64,000 nucleotides of DNA from an uncultured Rhodospirillaceae bacterium (GTDB lineage Bacteria; Pseudomonadota; Alphaproteobacteria; Reyranellales; Reyranellaceae). A program made the translations under genes and the position numbers. The notes below the pieces were generated by a model. It ran no database searches. It was not told the origin of the DNA and was given only the letters and a program-made list of their open reading frames with translations. The stretch spans positions 124,001 to 188,000 of the forward strand of contig CAMFGZ010000005.1 of assembly GCA_945952105.1 (NCBI GenBank), given 5' to 3'. Within the stretch, counting starts at the first letter, position 1, and each line of letters begins with the position of its first letter. Below are positions 51,423-59,977 of this stretch, piece after piece.

Positions 51423-52484
51423 CTATTTCTTGACCGCATCGATCTTGAACACCGGCTTGAAACCCTCCGGCGCAAGCAGTGTCGTGCGGTCGTAGGTGTT
51501 CACGTTCTTTCCGTCGATGATGCTGAACTTGCGGCTTGCCACCTTGACCTCGAGCTTGCCTTCGAGGAGGCGCAGCGCCTGGTCGACGCTGATCCGCGAG
51601 CCGAGCAGGTTGTTGTCGTTGACGGTCGCCATGACGATGCCATCGCGCACGGCCTGCTCGATCGGCGGCGTCGAATAGAAGGCGATCAGCTTCTTGTCCT
51701 TGAGGCCCCGCTCCTTGACGATTTCCATCGCGCCCTCGATCGCCGGCGCCACGCCGCCGATGATGGTGAGGTCGGGATAGGTCTGCAGCGCGTCCTCGAT
51801 CAGCTTCATCTGGGTCGCCTTGCCGGTATCGCCGTAGATGACCTTCACCAGGTCCACGTCGGAGCCGGCGATGGCTTCCTTCATGCCCTTCACCGCATCC
51901 TCGACCCATTGCGAGCCGGCCGGGCCTGCGAGCCAGACCATCTTCTTCTTGCCGGAGCCGGCCGGATAGGTTTCCGCCAGGTATTTGCCGGCCGTCGCAC
52001 CCGCGTAATAATACTGGGCAAGTGCTGCCGCCGCGATCTTGTCGGTCGTGACGCCGTTACCGAGGTCGAGCACCGGCACGCCCTTGCGGGCCAGCTCCTC
52101 GATCATGCCGTTCAGGCCCGACTTGGAGACGGCATTGACCAGCACGGCATTCCCGCCAGCGGCGACGCAGTCCTCGATCTGCTGGATCTGCCCCGCGACA
52201 TCGTCGTACCCGTTGGCGGCCATGATGGTGGCCGAGATGTTCTGGCGCTTGGCCTCGATCATCACGCCGTAGTCCTTGGCGACGTAGTAGGCATCCTTCA
52301 TGTGCGGGAAGGCAACGCAGAGCTTCCACGGCTTGGTCAGCGCGCCGACCGGCAGCGGCTTGTAGACGGCCGTCGGGTTCCTCTCGTCGACCATCAGCCC
52401 GGCCGTCCAGTCGTCGGCCGCGAAGGCCGCCCCCGCCTGCATCGCCAACACTGCCGAGATCGCAATTCCAGAGATATTCCTCAT
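51423..52484 (-). CDS. ABC transporter substrate-binding protein, TorT/sugar-binding type
   Basis: 353 residues with the Sec signal MRNISGIAISAVLAMQAGAAFA. Periplasmic-binding-protein type 1 fold: LCVAFPHMKDAYYVAKDYGVMIEAKRQNISATIMAANGYDDVAGQIQQIEDCVAAGGNAVLVNAV is the ribose-binding-like half, and TYPDLTIIGGVAPAIEGAMEIVKERGLKDKKLIAFYSTPPIEQAVRDGIVMATVNDNN the second. The closest named relative in layout is TorT. The two import genes follow in the same direction upstream. Ligand unknown; the neighbouring Rieske cluster makes an aromatic or heterocyclic compound possible. Confidence 0.88.
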   Translation of the reverse strand: MRNISGIAISAVLAMQAGAAFAADDWTAGLMVDERNPTAVYKPLPVGALTKPWKLCVAFPHMKDAYYVAKDYGVMIEAKRQNISATIMAANGYDDVAGQIQQIEDCVAAGGNAVLVNAVSKSGLNGMIEELARKGVPVLDLGNGVTTDKIAAAALAQYYYAGATAGKYLAETYPAGSGKKKMVWLAGPAGSQWVEDAVKGMKEAIAGSDVDLVKVIYGDTGKATQMKLIEDALQTYPDLTIIGGVAPAIEGAMEIVKERGLKDKKLIAFYSTPPIEQAVRDGIVMATVNDNNLLGSRISVDQALRLLEGKLEVKVASRKFSIIDGKNVNTYDRTTLLAPEGFKPVFKIDAVKK

Positions 52485-52529
52485 GACACGGCTCCCACTG
52501 CTATATCCCGGTTCGGGATAATGGCTCCC

Positions 52530-53312
52530 CTAGACCCGGCCATGGATGATCATCGACGTGATGTCCTGGCGGGTCGTCCCCTCCGTCGGCACCACGCCGA
52601 CCAGATTTCCGTTTTTGAGCACGGCCACGCGGTTGGAGATGCTCATGACATGCTCCATGTTGTGGCTGACGATGAGAAACGAGATGCCGCGCCGGGACAG
52701 GCGCTGGATGAGGTCGAGCACCTTCTGGCCCTCGTGCACACCCAGCGCCGCCATGGGCTCGTCCATGATGATCAGCTTGATGTCACCGAGCAGCAGCCGG
52801 CTGATGGCGACCGCCTGACGCTGGCCGCCCGACATGGTGCTGACCGGGCGGTCGAGATACGGCATGCGGATGTCGAGTTCGCGCAGCAGCGCCTTGGTGC
52901 GCTCCACCATCTCCGCGCGCCGCAACAGCGGGATCACGCCGAGAACCCTGGTCGACAGTTCGCGGCCCAGGAACACGTTCTGCGGGACGTCGAAGCAATC
53001 CACGAGACCCAGATTCTGGTGCAGCGTGGCAATGCCGAGATCGTGCGCGTCGTGCGGGCTCTGGATGGCGGCAAGCCGGCCGCTCACATGAATGGTGCCC
53101 TCGTCCGGCACTTCCGCGCCCGACAGGATCTTCACCAGAGTCGACTTGCCGGCCCCGTTGTCGCCGACCAGAGCCATGATCTCGTTCTCGCGAACCTCCA
53201 GCGAGACGCCGTTCAGGGCGCGATTGCCGCCGAACGACTTGACGATGCCGGAAGCCTTGAGGAGCGATGTGGTGCCCGCCGCAGGGCGGGCGGGGGCGAG
53301 GACGTGATCCAT
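52530..53312 (-). CDS. ABC transporter ATP-binding protein, sugar-importer type (single domain)
   Basis: 260 residues with one ATPase domain, unlike RbsA/XylG proteins which have two. Walker A GDNGAGKSTLV (about 51-61), GIATLHQNLGLVDCFDVPQNVFLGRE, signature MSGGQRQAV, Walker B LIIMDEPMAALGVHE and the FLIVSHNMEHV switch are the CUT2 class. The Walker B extension has ALG where ALD is usual. It is placed between the binding protein and the permease, so the importer is complete with a homodimer of this subunit. Confidence 0.9.
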   Translation of the reverse strand: MDHVLAPARPAAGTTSLLKASGIVKSFGGNRALNGVSLEVRENEIMALVGDNGAGKSTLVKILSGAEVPDEGTIHVSGRLAAIQSPHDAHDLGIATLHQNLGLVDCFDVPQNVFLGRELSTRVLGVIPLLRRAEMVERTKALLRELDIRMPYLDRPVSTMSGGQRQAVAISRLLLGDIKLIIMDEPMAALGVHEGQKVLDLIQRLSRRGISFLIVSHNMEHVMSISNRVAVLKNGNLVGVVPTEGTTRQDITSMIIHGRV

Positions 53313-53313
53313 G

Positions 53314-54357
53314 CTATTCGGCCCTCACCTGCTGCATCATCTTGATCCGGACCTGGTCGACCACCACCGCGAGGATGAGCAGCACGCCCAGCACGATGAG
53401 CTGCTGATAGCTCGGCACGCGCAGCAGGTTCATGCCGTTGGTGACAAGGGTCACGAAGAACGCACCGAGCACGACGTTGCCGACCCGGCCGATGCCGCCG
53501 AAGAACGAGACGCCGGCGATGACCACGGCGGTGATCGATTCGAGCACGTGCGTGGAGGCGAGCGTCGCCTCGCCCGTGCCGACGCGGGCGGTCAGCAGCA
53601 GGCCGCCGATCGACACGATGACCGAGCACATCACATAGGCCATCACCATGTGCAGCCGCGTGCTGATGCCCGCGAGGCGGCTGGCCACGATGTTGCCGCC
53701 CAGCGCATAGATGCGACGGCCGAACGGCGTCCAGTTGAGGATGTAGTACATGATCAGGAAGACGCCGCCGGCGACCCACACGGGCGCCGGAATTCCGAGC
53801 GGCGCGGCATAGGCGAAGACCTGGCCGAACTGCTTGGGCATGCCGTACATCGGCATGCCGCCACTGACCGTGAGCGCGATTCCCGACAGGATCGAGAGCA
53901 TGCCGACGGTCATGATGAACGGGTTGACGTTGAAGACGGCGATGCCGACACCGTTGATCGCACCGACCACCGCGCCGATCGCCATGCCCGCGCCGATGCC
54001 GGCGGCGATCGCGAGCCACGGCGCATTCGGATCGCCAGCGAGGACCGTGGCCATCACCAGCGCCACGCAGACGCTGACCAGCGCCTCGGTCGAGCCGATC
54101 GACATGTCGATGCCGCGCACCAGGAGGGTGAGCATCTGGCCGATGCTGACGACGACCAGGAAGCTCGAGGCCCGGGCGACGTTGAAGAGGTTGTTGTAGG
54201 TGAGGAACCGCGGCTCGGCGATGGCGAAGCCCACGATGGCGATGACGAGGACGATCGGCAGGATACCGCCCGCCAGGAAGATCCTGCGTGCAAGGCCGGC
54301 AAGGCGTCCCAGCGGATCGGGCAGCGATTTCTGCTCCACGGCGATGCGCTCAGACAT
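53314..54357 (-). CDS. ABC transporter permease, RbsC type
   Basis: 347 residues, BPD_transp_2 family, with about nine membrane segments. Family blocks are YNNLFNVARASSFLVVVSIGQMLTLLVRGIDMSIGSTEALVSVCVAL, GIGAGMAIGAVVGAINGVGIAVFNVNPFIMTVGMLSILSGIALTVSGG, GRRIYALGGNIVASRLAGISTRLHMVMAYVMCSVIVSIGGLLLTARVGTG and ITAVVIAGVSFFGGIGRVGNVVLGAFFVTLVTNGMNLLRV. It is the first gene of the importer operon, 1 base before the ATPase, and divergent from the LysR gene at 54499. Confidence 0.93.
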   Translation of the reverse strand: MSERIAVEQKSLPDPLGRLAGLARRIFLAGGILPIVLVIAIVGFAIAEPRFLTYNNLFNVARASSFLVVVSIGQMLTLLVRGIDMSIGSTEALVSVCVALVMATVLAGDPNAPWLAIAAGIGAGMAIGAVVGAINGVGIAVFNVNPFIMTVGMLSILSGIALTVSGGMPMYGMPKQFGQVFAYAAPLGIPAPVWVAGGVFLIMYYILNWTPFGRRIYALGGNIVASRLAGISTRLHMVMAYVMCSVIVSIGGLLLTARVGTGEATLASTHVLESITAVVIAGVSFFGGIGRVGNVVLGAFFVTLVTNGMNLLRVPSYQQLIVLGVLLILAVVVDQVRIKMMQQVRAE

Positions 54358-54433
54358 CGTGTTTTCTACGACTTACCATGGCCATCCCCTTGGTCTTTTG
54401 ACGATTAGCCTACAGAGGGCCTGCATGACGCAA

Positions 54434-54448
54434 ATTGATATTTTCAAT
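54434..54448. promoter_or_regulatory. LysR-type operator candidate
   Basis: ATTGATATTTTCAAT, an inverted repeat ATTGA-N5-TCAAT with the T-N11-A character of LysR sites, lies in the 141-bp AT-rich gap between the divergent ABC importer and the LysR gene. A GAATTTAATATTC dyad follows at about 54461-54473. The position suggests control of both the importer and the regulator. Confidence 0.45.
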
Positions 54449-54498
54449 GACGAAAACAATGAATTTAATATTCAGGCTCAACCGCCCGAAGGAACCAG

Positions 54499-55545
54499 AT
54501 GACCAAGCAACCCGCGCACCAAGTCCGCCCGATCGAGGGGCTGGCCAAGAAAATCAACTGGAACCTGCTTCACATGTTCGTCGTGGTTGCCGAGCAGCAG
54601 AGCCTGTCGCGCGCCGCCGACGTGCTGGGCCGCGGCCAGCCTGCCGTAAGCGCGGCGCTGAAGAAGCTGGAGGAACGGCTGGACTGCAAGCTCGCGACGC
54701 GCGGTCCCACCAACTTCGCCCTCACGGCCGCCGGCGAGGTCCTCTATCGCGAGGCCCGCGAGATCGCCAACGGCATCGACCGCATCTCGCTGCTGATCGC
54801 CGACCTCAGCGGGGAACTCACCGGCACCGTGCATCTGGCGATGGCCAGCCACATGACCAGTCCGCTGCTCAACCAGGCCTTCGCGGAGTTCCACCGCCGG
54901 CACCCGAAGGCGACGTTCCTCACCACCGTGATGTCGAGCCCCGAAATCATGAAGGCGATGTCGGCGAGCACGATCCACTTCGCCATCACGCCGCTCTACC
55001 AGACGCCCGACCAGTTCGAATGCTTTCACCTGTTCCGCGAGCATTGCGCCTTCTACTGCGGACCGACGCATCGCCTGTTCGGTCGCAGCGACGTCACCCC
55101 CGCCGAGCTGCGCAACGAGGCGTCCGTCAGCTACTACCGGCCGACGACGATCTCATACACGCTGCAGACGATTGCCGATGCCCACGCCGAAATGCAGCTC
55201 GCCGAACCCGCCGCTGCGGTCTCCAATCACATGGAGGAGGTCCGGCGCATGATCGTCGCCGGCATCGGCATCGGGGTCATTCCCATCCACATCGCGGCCC
55301 GTGACGAAAAGGACGGGCTGCTCTGGCGACTGCCGCCCTACAAGCCGATGATGCCGGTCGACGTCTTCATGATCACCAACCCCCGCGTTCGCCCCAGCCG
55401 GGTCGAGCAATCGCTGATCGATGTCATCCACGAGTTGGTGGAGGCCCGGCCGCTGAAGGAACGGACCTATCCGCAGGCACTCGGCCTGTCCTTTGCACCG
55501 CCGGCGGCACCCCGCAAGCGGCAGGGTCAGAAGAACCGGTCGTAG
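54499..55545 (+). CDS. LysR-family transcriptional regulator
   Basis: 348 residues. The N-terminal winged helix (about 22-80) reads WNLLHMFVVVAEQQSLSRAADVLGRGQPAVSAALKKLEERLDCKLATRGPTNFALTAAGEVLY. The C-terminal LysR substrate domain is weaker (TGTVHLAMASHMTSPLLNQAFAEFHRRHPKATFLTTV, MIVAGIGIGVIPIHIAARD). About 20 hydrophilic residues precede the usual LysR start. Its 3' end overlaps the convergent reductase gene by 19 bases. It lies between the importer and the Rieske cluster and could regulate both. Confidence 0.92.
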   Translation: MTKQPAHQVRPIEGLAKKINWNLLHMFVVVAEQQSLSRAADVLGRGQPAVSAALKKLEERLDCKLATRGPTNFALTAAGEVLYREAREIANGIDRISLLIADLSGELTGTVHLAMASHMTSPLLNQAFAEFHRRHPKATFLTTVMSSPEIMKAMSASTIHFAITPLYQTPDQFECFHLFREHCAFYCGPTHRLFGRSDVTPAELRNEASVSYYRPTTISYTLQTIADAHAEMQLAEPAAAVSNHMEEVRRMIVAGIGIGVIPIHIAARDEKDGLLWRLPPYKPMMPVDVFMITNPRVRPSRVEQSLIDVIHELVEARPLKERTYPQALGLSFAPPAAPRKRQGQKNRS

Positions 55546-56531
55546 TGAATCCGCTCCGCCGGCACGGATCGGCCGCGCGCCAGCAGCGACACCACCGCCT
55601 CCGCCATGGGCGGCGGTCCCGCGAGATAGAAGTCGGCACGGCTGAAGGTCTCGTCCGGCAGGTCGGCCACCAGCTCGTGCACCATTCCCGTGCGGCCCGC
55701 CCAGCGCGCGTCCTCGTTGGAGACGATGGGATGGAAGCGCAGCCGGCCGCCAAGCCGCGGGAGGTCGCGCAGCATCATCTCGCCGCAGATATCGTCGGCG
55801 GACCGGCCGCCGTAGAAGAAATCGAAGCTGCCGTCCTGGGGCGGGCCCAGCCGGTCGAGCCCGCGCGCGATGCCGATCATCGGCGACAGGCCCGACCCGC
55901 CGGCGATGCACACGACGTGGCGGGCGGTGGCAGTCCTCAGATAGGCGCGACCATACGGGCCGTCGAGCGTGACCCGGGCACCCGGACGCAGGTCGAACAG
56001 GAGCGACGTCGCGGCGCCGTTGCGTACCCGCCGGATGATGAAATGCCACTCGCCCGTATCGTTGGCGACGTTCGACATCGAATAGGCCCGCAGCGAGCCC
56101 AAGCCCGGCAGCGACAGCAACGCATACTGGCCGGGCAGGAAGTTTGCCGGCCGGTCGGTGCGGAAGCGGAACTCGCGCATGTCGTGGGTGAGATCCTCGA
56201 CCGCTTCGAGGGTGGCGCTCACCCGCTCGGGCAACGGCGCCTCCGAGGCGTCGCCGCGGCCGATCATCTTGATGCGGCAGTCCGAAGCCGGCAGCGACTG
56301 GCACGCGAGATAGCGGCGGCGGCCGCGGTCGCGCTCCGACAGGCCGGGCGCCGCCGGCCAGGCATCGAGGATCTCGCCCTCGACCAGCTCGAACTTGCAG
56401 CTGCCGCAGCCGCCGGCGTTGCATTCATAGGCGAGCGGCAGGCCGGCGCGCAGGCCCGCCCGCAGCAGCGCATCGTCGGCCGCGCAGCCGAAGGCGGCGC
56501 CGAGCCGGTCCTCGTGGATGCGGTAGGCCAC
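55527..56531 (-). CDS. NAD(P)H-dependent ferredoxin/oxygenase reductase (2Fe-2S, FAD)
   Basis: 334 residues from the GTG at 56531; the frame remains open upstream, but the extra Arg-rich part is non-coding overlap with the previous gene. The plant-type [2Fe-2S] domain has Cys37, Cys42, Cys45 and Cys77 (YECNAGGCGSC ... YLACQS). The FAD domain has LRAYSMSN and the NAD domain has VCIAGGSGLSPMIGIARGL and the C-terminal YLAGPPPMAEA. It matches the reductases of Rieske and diiron aromatic oxygenases. It is the last gene of the operon beginning with the Rieske alpha subunit at 59417 and presumably feeds electrons to the Rieske ferredoxin. Confidence 0.92.
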   Translation of the reverse strand: MAYRIHEDRLGAAFGCAADDALLRAGLRAGLPLAYECNAGGCGSCKFELVEGEILDAWPAAPGLSERDRGRRRYLACQSLPASDCRIKMIGRGDASEAPLPERVSATLEAVEDLTHDMREFRFRTDRPANFLPGQYALLSLPGLGSLRAYSMSNVANDTGEWHFIIRRVRNGAATSLLFDLRPGARVTLDGPYGRAYLRTATARHVVCIAGGSGLSPMIGIARGLDRLGPPQDGSFDFFYGGRSADDICGEMMLRDLPRLGGRLRFHPIVSNEDARWAGRTGMVHELVADLPDETFSRADFYLAGPPPMAEAVVSLLARGRSVPAERIHYDRFF

Positions 56532-56539
56532 GCGGCGTC

Positions 56540-57577
56540 CTAGTCCAGCCGCCGCGACAGGGCTTGGTGCAGCTTGGCGAGCCGGCCCGGCCCCACGAAG
56601 TCGCCGTCCTTCACGAGCTGGACGTCGCCGACCCAGAGCGACTGGTCGAGGACGATGCCGTCGGGATGGTTCTCGCCGCCGCCCGGCTCCCACCAGGGCA
56701 GGCCCATGCCGATCGCGTTGGAGCCCGGGACACGGATGTCCTCGATGAACTGGCGCTGGGTGAGCATCGTGCCCGGATGAAAGCCCAGGGTGAAATGAAC
56801 GAAGTAGCCGTAGTCGCCCTTGCCGCCGGCCCGCCGCAGCGCACGCCCGAAGCTCGGCCGGTCCTCGGTCCCGCCACCCGTGAATCCCTTGATCTTGCCG
56901 TCGACCTCGATGGTGATCGGCTCACGCAGGGTCCGGTAATATTCGTCGAACAGCGCCTGGATGACGATCCTGCCCTTCACGCTGTCCATCACCGGATAGA
57001 AGCTCTGCGTGCCCGGCACCGTGTTCATGCCCGGGCTCTGGCAGACGCGCTGGCGGATCATCTTCAGCTTGTCGAGCGTCAGCGTGACGTCGGTGCCCCG
57101 GGGGCAGGTGAAGCGCACCTGCTGGCCCGCCGCCTCGGCGAAGAACTCCGCGAGCGCTACGTTGAAGTCCATCATCGCCGGGAAGTCGACGCAGCCGTAG
57201 AGACGCTCGAAACTGTCGGCCTCGGCCAGGGCCAGCAATGCGTAGCGGCAGCGGTTGGCGTCCATCGCGGCCGAATGGGCGCCCGAGCCTGCATGGTAGG
57301 GAAAGCAGAAGTCGAACCAGACATCGCAGGCGATCGCCGCGGCCTTGAGCGCGTCCGAGACATAGGGATCGGCGAGGCCGCCCTGGAACGGCAGTTGCGG
57401 CGCCACCGCCACGAGGGGCTTGCCGCCGGCCTGGATCACCGTATCGACGACGGCCTGGATCAGCCTGCCCTCGGTCGCCGTGTCGGCGGTGACGAGCACG
57501 GTCTCGCCGTTGCCGACCGCGAAGTGCTTGTTGACCAGATTGTCGGCCGCGCGCAGCAGCCGCTTCGACGTGAACAT
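56540..57577 (-). CDS. NicX/aminopeptidase-T-like metalloenzyme, candidate ring-cleavage dioxygenase
   Basis: 345 residues from the ATG at 57577. It has the fold family that includes M29 aminopeptidases and 2,5-dihydroxypyridine 5,6-dioxygenase NicX (about 350 residues). The C-terminal metal pattern is kept: His261 in YFVHFTLGF and the pair His304/Asp306 in GENHPDGIV, matching by spacing the His265, His318 and Asp320 recalled for Pseudomonas NicX. RGTDVTLTL is the usual central strand. Its place in an operon with a Rieske oxygenase and reductase favours ring cleavage of a hydroxylated (N-hetero)aromatic over peptidase activity. Overall similarity to NicX is low, so this remains a hypothesis. 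Confidence 0.62.
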   Translation of the reverse strand: MFTSKRLLRAADNLVNKHFAVGNGETVLVTADTATEGRLIQAVVDTVIQAGGKPLVAVAPQLPFQGGLADPYVSDALKAAAIACDVWFDFCFPYHAGSGAHSAAMDANRCRYALLALAEADSFERLYGCVDFPAMMDFNVALAEFFAEAAGQQVRFTCPRGTDVTLTLDKLKMIRQRVCQSPGMNTVPGTQSFYPVMDSVKGRIVIQALFDEYYRTLREPITIEVDGKIKGFTGGGTEDRPSFGRALRRAGGKGDYGYFVHFTLGFHPGTMLTQRQFIEDIRVPGSNAIGMGLPWWEPGGGENHPDGIVLDQSLWVGDVQLVKDGDFVGPGRLAKLHQALSRRLD

Positions 57578-57600
57578 GGGCACTCCCTTCGCCTGCGAGC

Positions 57601-58236
57601 TCAGGCGCTCTCGACGGTCACACGTGTGGGTCTCGGCATGGTGAAGGTCTCCCGCACCACCGCGTATTCCTGGTAGCCGAGCCGTGCGATCGGCTCTAGC
57701 CGGTCGATCTTCAGCAACCCGTCCTGCAGGAGATGGTCGGCGATGTGCACGCCCAGCACCTCGCCCAGCACCATGCAGTTGTCGACGCCGCCGAACGAAC
57801 CCGGCATCGAGATGACCTTGACCAGGCGGCACTCGAGATGGAGCGGCGATTCCTTCACCCGCGGCGGACGCACCAGTTGCGACGGCTCCTTGGTCAGCCG
57901 CGCCAGCTCGAACTCGTCGACATCGCTTCCCGCCGGCGCAGAGGATACGTTCAGCGCCTCGCGCAGGCCGTAGGTCGCGACGTTGATGACGAACTCGCCG
58001 ACGTCCCGCACCGCCCGCAGCGAGTCCTTCTCGCCGCCTTCGGCATGGGCGCCGACCGGGCAGTAGATCACCAGCGGCGGATGCTCGCTCACCAGGTTGA
58101 AGAAGCTGAACGGCGCCAGGTTGACCCGGCCCCTGCCGTCGATCGTCGACACCCAGCCGATCGGCCGCGGAACCACGCACTGCTTCAACGGATTGTGCGG
58201 CAGCCCATGGTCGTTGCGGGCACATTCATAGAACAT
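57601..58236 (-). CDS. Flavin reductase family protein (FMN-binding split barrel)
   Basis: 211 residues. The flavin-reductase-like domain shows VVPRPIGWVSTIDGRGRVNLAPFSFFNLVSEHPPLVIYCPVG, KDSLRAVRDVGEFVINVATYGLREALN and PLHLECRLVKVISMPGSFGGVDNCMVLGEVLGVHI. Such proteins reduce FMN or FAD for two-component monooxygenases, or are themselves flavoproteins. No flavin-dependent monooxygenase is in the cluster. It lies between the Rieske alpha gene (11-base gap) and the NicX-like gene (23-base gap). Confidence 0.88.
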   Translation of the reverse strand: MFYECARNDHGLPHNPLKQCVVPRPIGWVSTIDGRGRVNLAPFSFFNLVSEHPPLVIYCPVGAHAEGGEKDSLRAVRDVGEFVINVATYGLREALNVSSAPAGSDVDEFELARLTKEPSQLVRPPRVKESPLHLECRLVKVISMPGSFGGVDNCMVLGEVLGVHIADHLLQDGLLKIDRLEPIARLGYQEYAVVRETFTMPRPTRVTVESA

Positions 58237-58247
58237 CGCAGCAGCCC

Positions 58248-59417
58248 CTACTCGGCCGCGGCGGCCGTCTGTCGCTCGCCGTAGATGCGGTCGAGGTTGT
58301 GCAGGATGAAGTGCTGCACGCCCTTCTCGAGCCGGCTCATGCGACCCGGAACGAAATGCCTGGCGCGCGAGGCGTTCTGGAGCGATTCGACCATGGCGAA
58401 ATCCTCACCGAGGATCTTGTCGCTCATCTCCAGGAACTGGCTCTTCACCTCGGGGAAGTTCGGAGACTCGACGATGTGCCTGGGGAACACGATGAACTGC
58501 TTCATGATCATCGTGTTGGCGTCGACCGGCCACGACGAATAGAGCATCACGTAGTCGGGCCGCACGAAGAAGTTCACGTTGGGGGTGATGACGCCGGCCT
58601 GCGAGAACCGCGGCGGCTTGTCCTTCAGCGCCGGAATCGGCTCGACAAAGACCTCTCCCGACTTGGTGTGCGAGCCGGCGTCGTACTCGTTGATGAAGAC
58701 CTGGCCGCGCTTGCGCGTCTCGTAGGGCACGTCGGTCGTCTTCATGTAGCGACCGATCGTGTCCTTGTGCAACACGCCGATGTGATAGAAGTCGATGAAG
58801 TTCTCGACCATCAGCTTCCAGTTGCAGTTCAGCGGAATGTCGCGCTGGATGCCGAGCCGCATCGGCTCCATGTCGATGTAGCCGAACTTTTCGGCGAATT
58901 CGGCGATGAAGGTCTCGAACTTCTCGGGCGTCTTGTTCAACGAGACGAACACCCAGCCCTGGAAAGTCTCACACGGCAGTTCCGGCAGCTTGCAGTTCTT
59001 GCGATCGAAGCCCTCCGAGTCGCGCATGTAGGGCGCACCGATCAGCTGGCCGTCGAGATTGTAGAGCCAGCCGTGATACGGGCAGGTGAATTCCTTCGCA
59101 TTGCCTGCGCCGGTGGCGACTTCGACGCCGCGATGGAGACAGGTGTTGGAGTAGGCCGCGATCCTGCCGGTGGAGGTGCGGCACAGCAGGACGGGCTGCT
59201 CGACAAGGCGGAACGTCTTGTAGTCGCCGGGATTGGCGATCTCCTCCGCGCGCGCGATGCAAAGCCAGTCCTCGCCGAAGATCACCTGCTTCTCCCGCTC
59301 GAGCACGGCGGGGTCGTGATACATCTCTCCGGTCGGATGGGCGGCCTGCGTGATCGGCAGGAAGGTCTTCGCGTAGGAGTTATCGACCGCGCCGACTGTC
59401 TTGCTTGTGCTGTCCAT
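58248..59417 (-). CDS. Rieske non-haem iron oxygenase, alpha subunit
   Basis: 389 residues from the ATG at 59417, with AGGAGG 8 bases ahead. The Rieske cluster ligands are Cys93, His95 (CLHRG) and Cys112, His115 (CPYHGW). The mononuclear iron site is in ENFIDFYHIGVLHKD (Asp209 bridging, His212 and His217). The family hydroxylates or demethylates aromatic, heteroaromatic or quaternary-amine compounds; the single-subunit type without a beta-subunit gene nearby points to a homotrimer. It is first in the minus-strand operon with flavin reductase, NicX-like enzyme and reductase, and divergent from its probable ferredoxin at 59623. Confidence 0.93.
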   Translation of the reverse strand: MDSTSKTVGAVDNSYAKTFLPITQAAHPTGEMYHDPAVLEREKQVIFGEDWLCIARAEEIANPGDYKTFRLVEQPVLLCRTSTGRIAAYSNTCLHRGVEVATGAGNAKEFTCPYHGWLYNLDGQLIGAPYMRDSEGFDRKNCKLPELPCETFQGWVFVSLNKTPEKFETFIAEFAEKFGYIDMEPMRLGIQRDIPLNCNWKLMVENFIDFYHIGVLHKDTIGRYMKTTDVPYETRKRGQVFINEYDAGSHTKSGEVFVEPIPALKDKPPRFSQAGVITPNVNFFVRPDYVMLYSSWPVDANTMIMKQFIVFPRHIVESPNFPEVKSQFLEMSDKILGEDFAMVESLQNASRARHFVPGRMSRLEKGVQHFILHNLDRIYGERQTAAAAE

Positions 59418-59575
59418 TGCCTGGCCTCCTGCTGCCTGGCCAAGCATGACGCCGCCCTCTTCTCCACTCAAATCGATACGATCTATATGAATATCGCTTC
59501 AGTCGATGCCGGAGGGCGAACGCAATTGACGGCGCACCGGCCGGGATGGTCTACCTTCCGGACATACATCGAAGG

Positions 59576-59598
59576 TATCGATATGAATCATATCGATA
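59576..59598. promoter_or_regulatory. Perfect 23-bp palindromic operator between divergent Rieske genes
   Basis: TATCGATATGA and TCATATCGATA are exact inverted copies around a central A. A partly similar, degenerate sequence (CTATATGAATATCG) lies at about 59483-59496. Both are in the 205-bp gap between the divergent alpha subunit and ferredoxin genes. The form suits a dimeric GntR, TetR or MarR regulator; no such gene is in the cluster itself. Confidence 0.6.
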
Positions 59599-59622
59599 TC
59601 ATACCGGTTGATGAGAGGGCGA

Positions 59623-59934
59623 ATGACCAACTGGCTCAAGGCGGCGGAGACGAGCGCGCTGGACGACAAGGAAGTCATCGGCGTCGAAGTGGGTGGCGAG
59701 GAGATCGCCATCTTCCGCCTCGAGGACGGCTACTTCGCCACCGCCAACATATGCACCCACCAGTTTGCGTTCCTCTCGGAGGGATATGTCGAGAAGGGCT
59801 GCGTGGAGTGCCCGTTGCACCAGGCGTTCTTCGACATCCGTACCGGCGCCGTCGTCGAGGGCCCGCCCGAAGTGCCTCTCAGGACCTTCCCCGTGAAGGT
59901 CGAGGGCACCGACATCTTCGTGGCCCTGGGCTGA
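59623..59934 (+). CDS. Rieske [2Fe-2S] ferredoxin
   Basis: 103 residues from the ATG at 59623, after GAGAGGG; an ATG at 59611 is also in frame. A single Rieske domain: ICTHQFAFLSEGYVEKGCVECPLHQAFFDIRTGAVVEGPPEVPLRTFPVKVEGTDIFV, with Cys-x-His and Cys-x2-His ligands. This size and layout is that of the ferredoxins of three-component ring-hydroxylating oxygenases. With the alpha subunit (58248-59417) and the reductase (55527-56531) it completes an electron chain NAD(P)H - reductase - ferredoxin - oxygenase. Confidence 0.93.
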   Translation: MTNWLKAAETSALDDKEVIGVEVGGEEIAIFRLEDGYFATANICTHQFAFLSEGYVEKGCVECPLHQAFFDIRTGAVVEGPPEVPLRTFPVKVEGTDIFVALG

Positions 59935-59977
59935 CGATCAACGCCGCTCCCAGCCATCCGCCCAGAAAGGTCTTTCC

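Noticed and set aside
56540..58225. Apparent 561-residue fusion reading from the flavin reductase region into the NicX-like gene
   Set aside because: The upstream part is an Arg/Ala-rich out-of-frame reading of the flavin reductase; the NicX-like protein has its own ATG at 57577.
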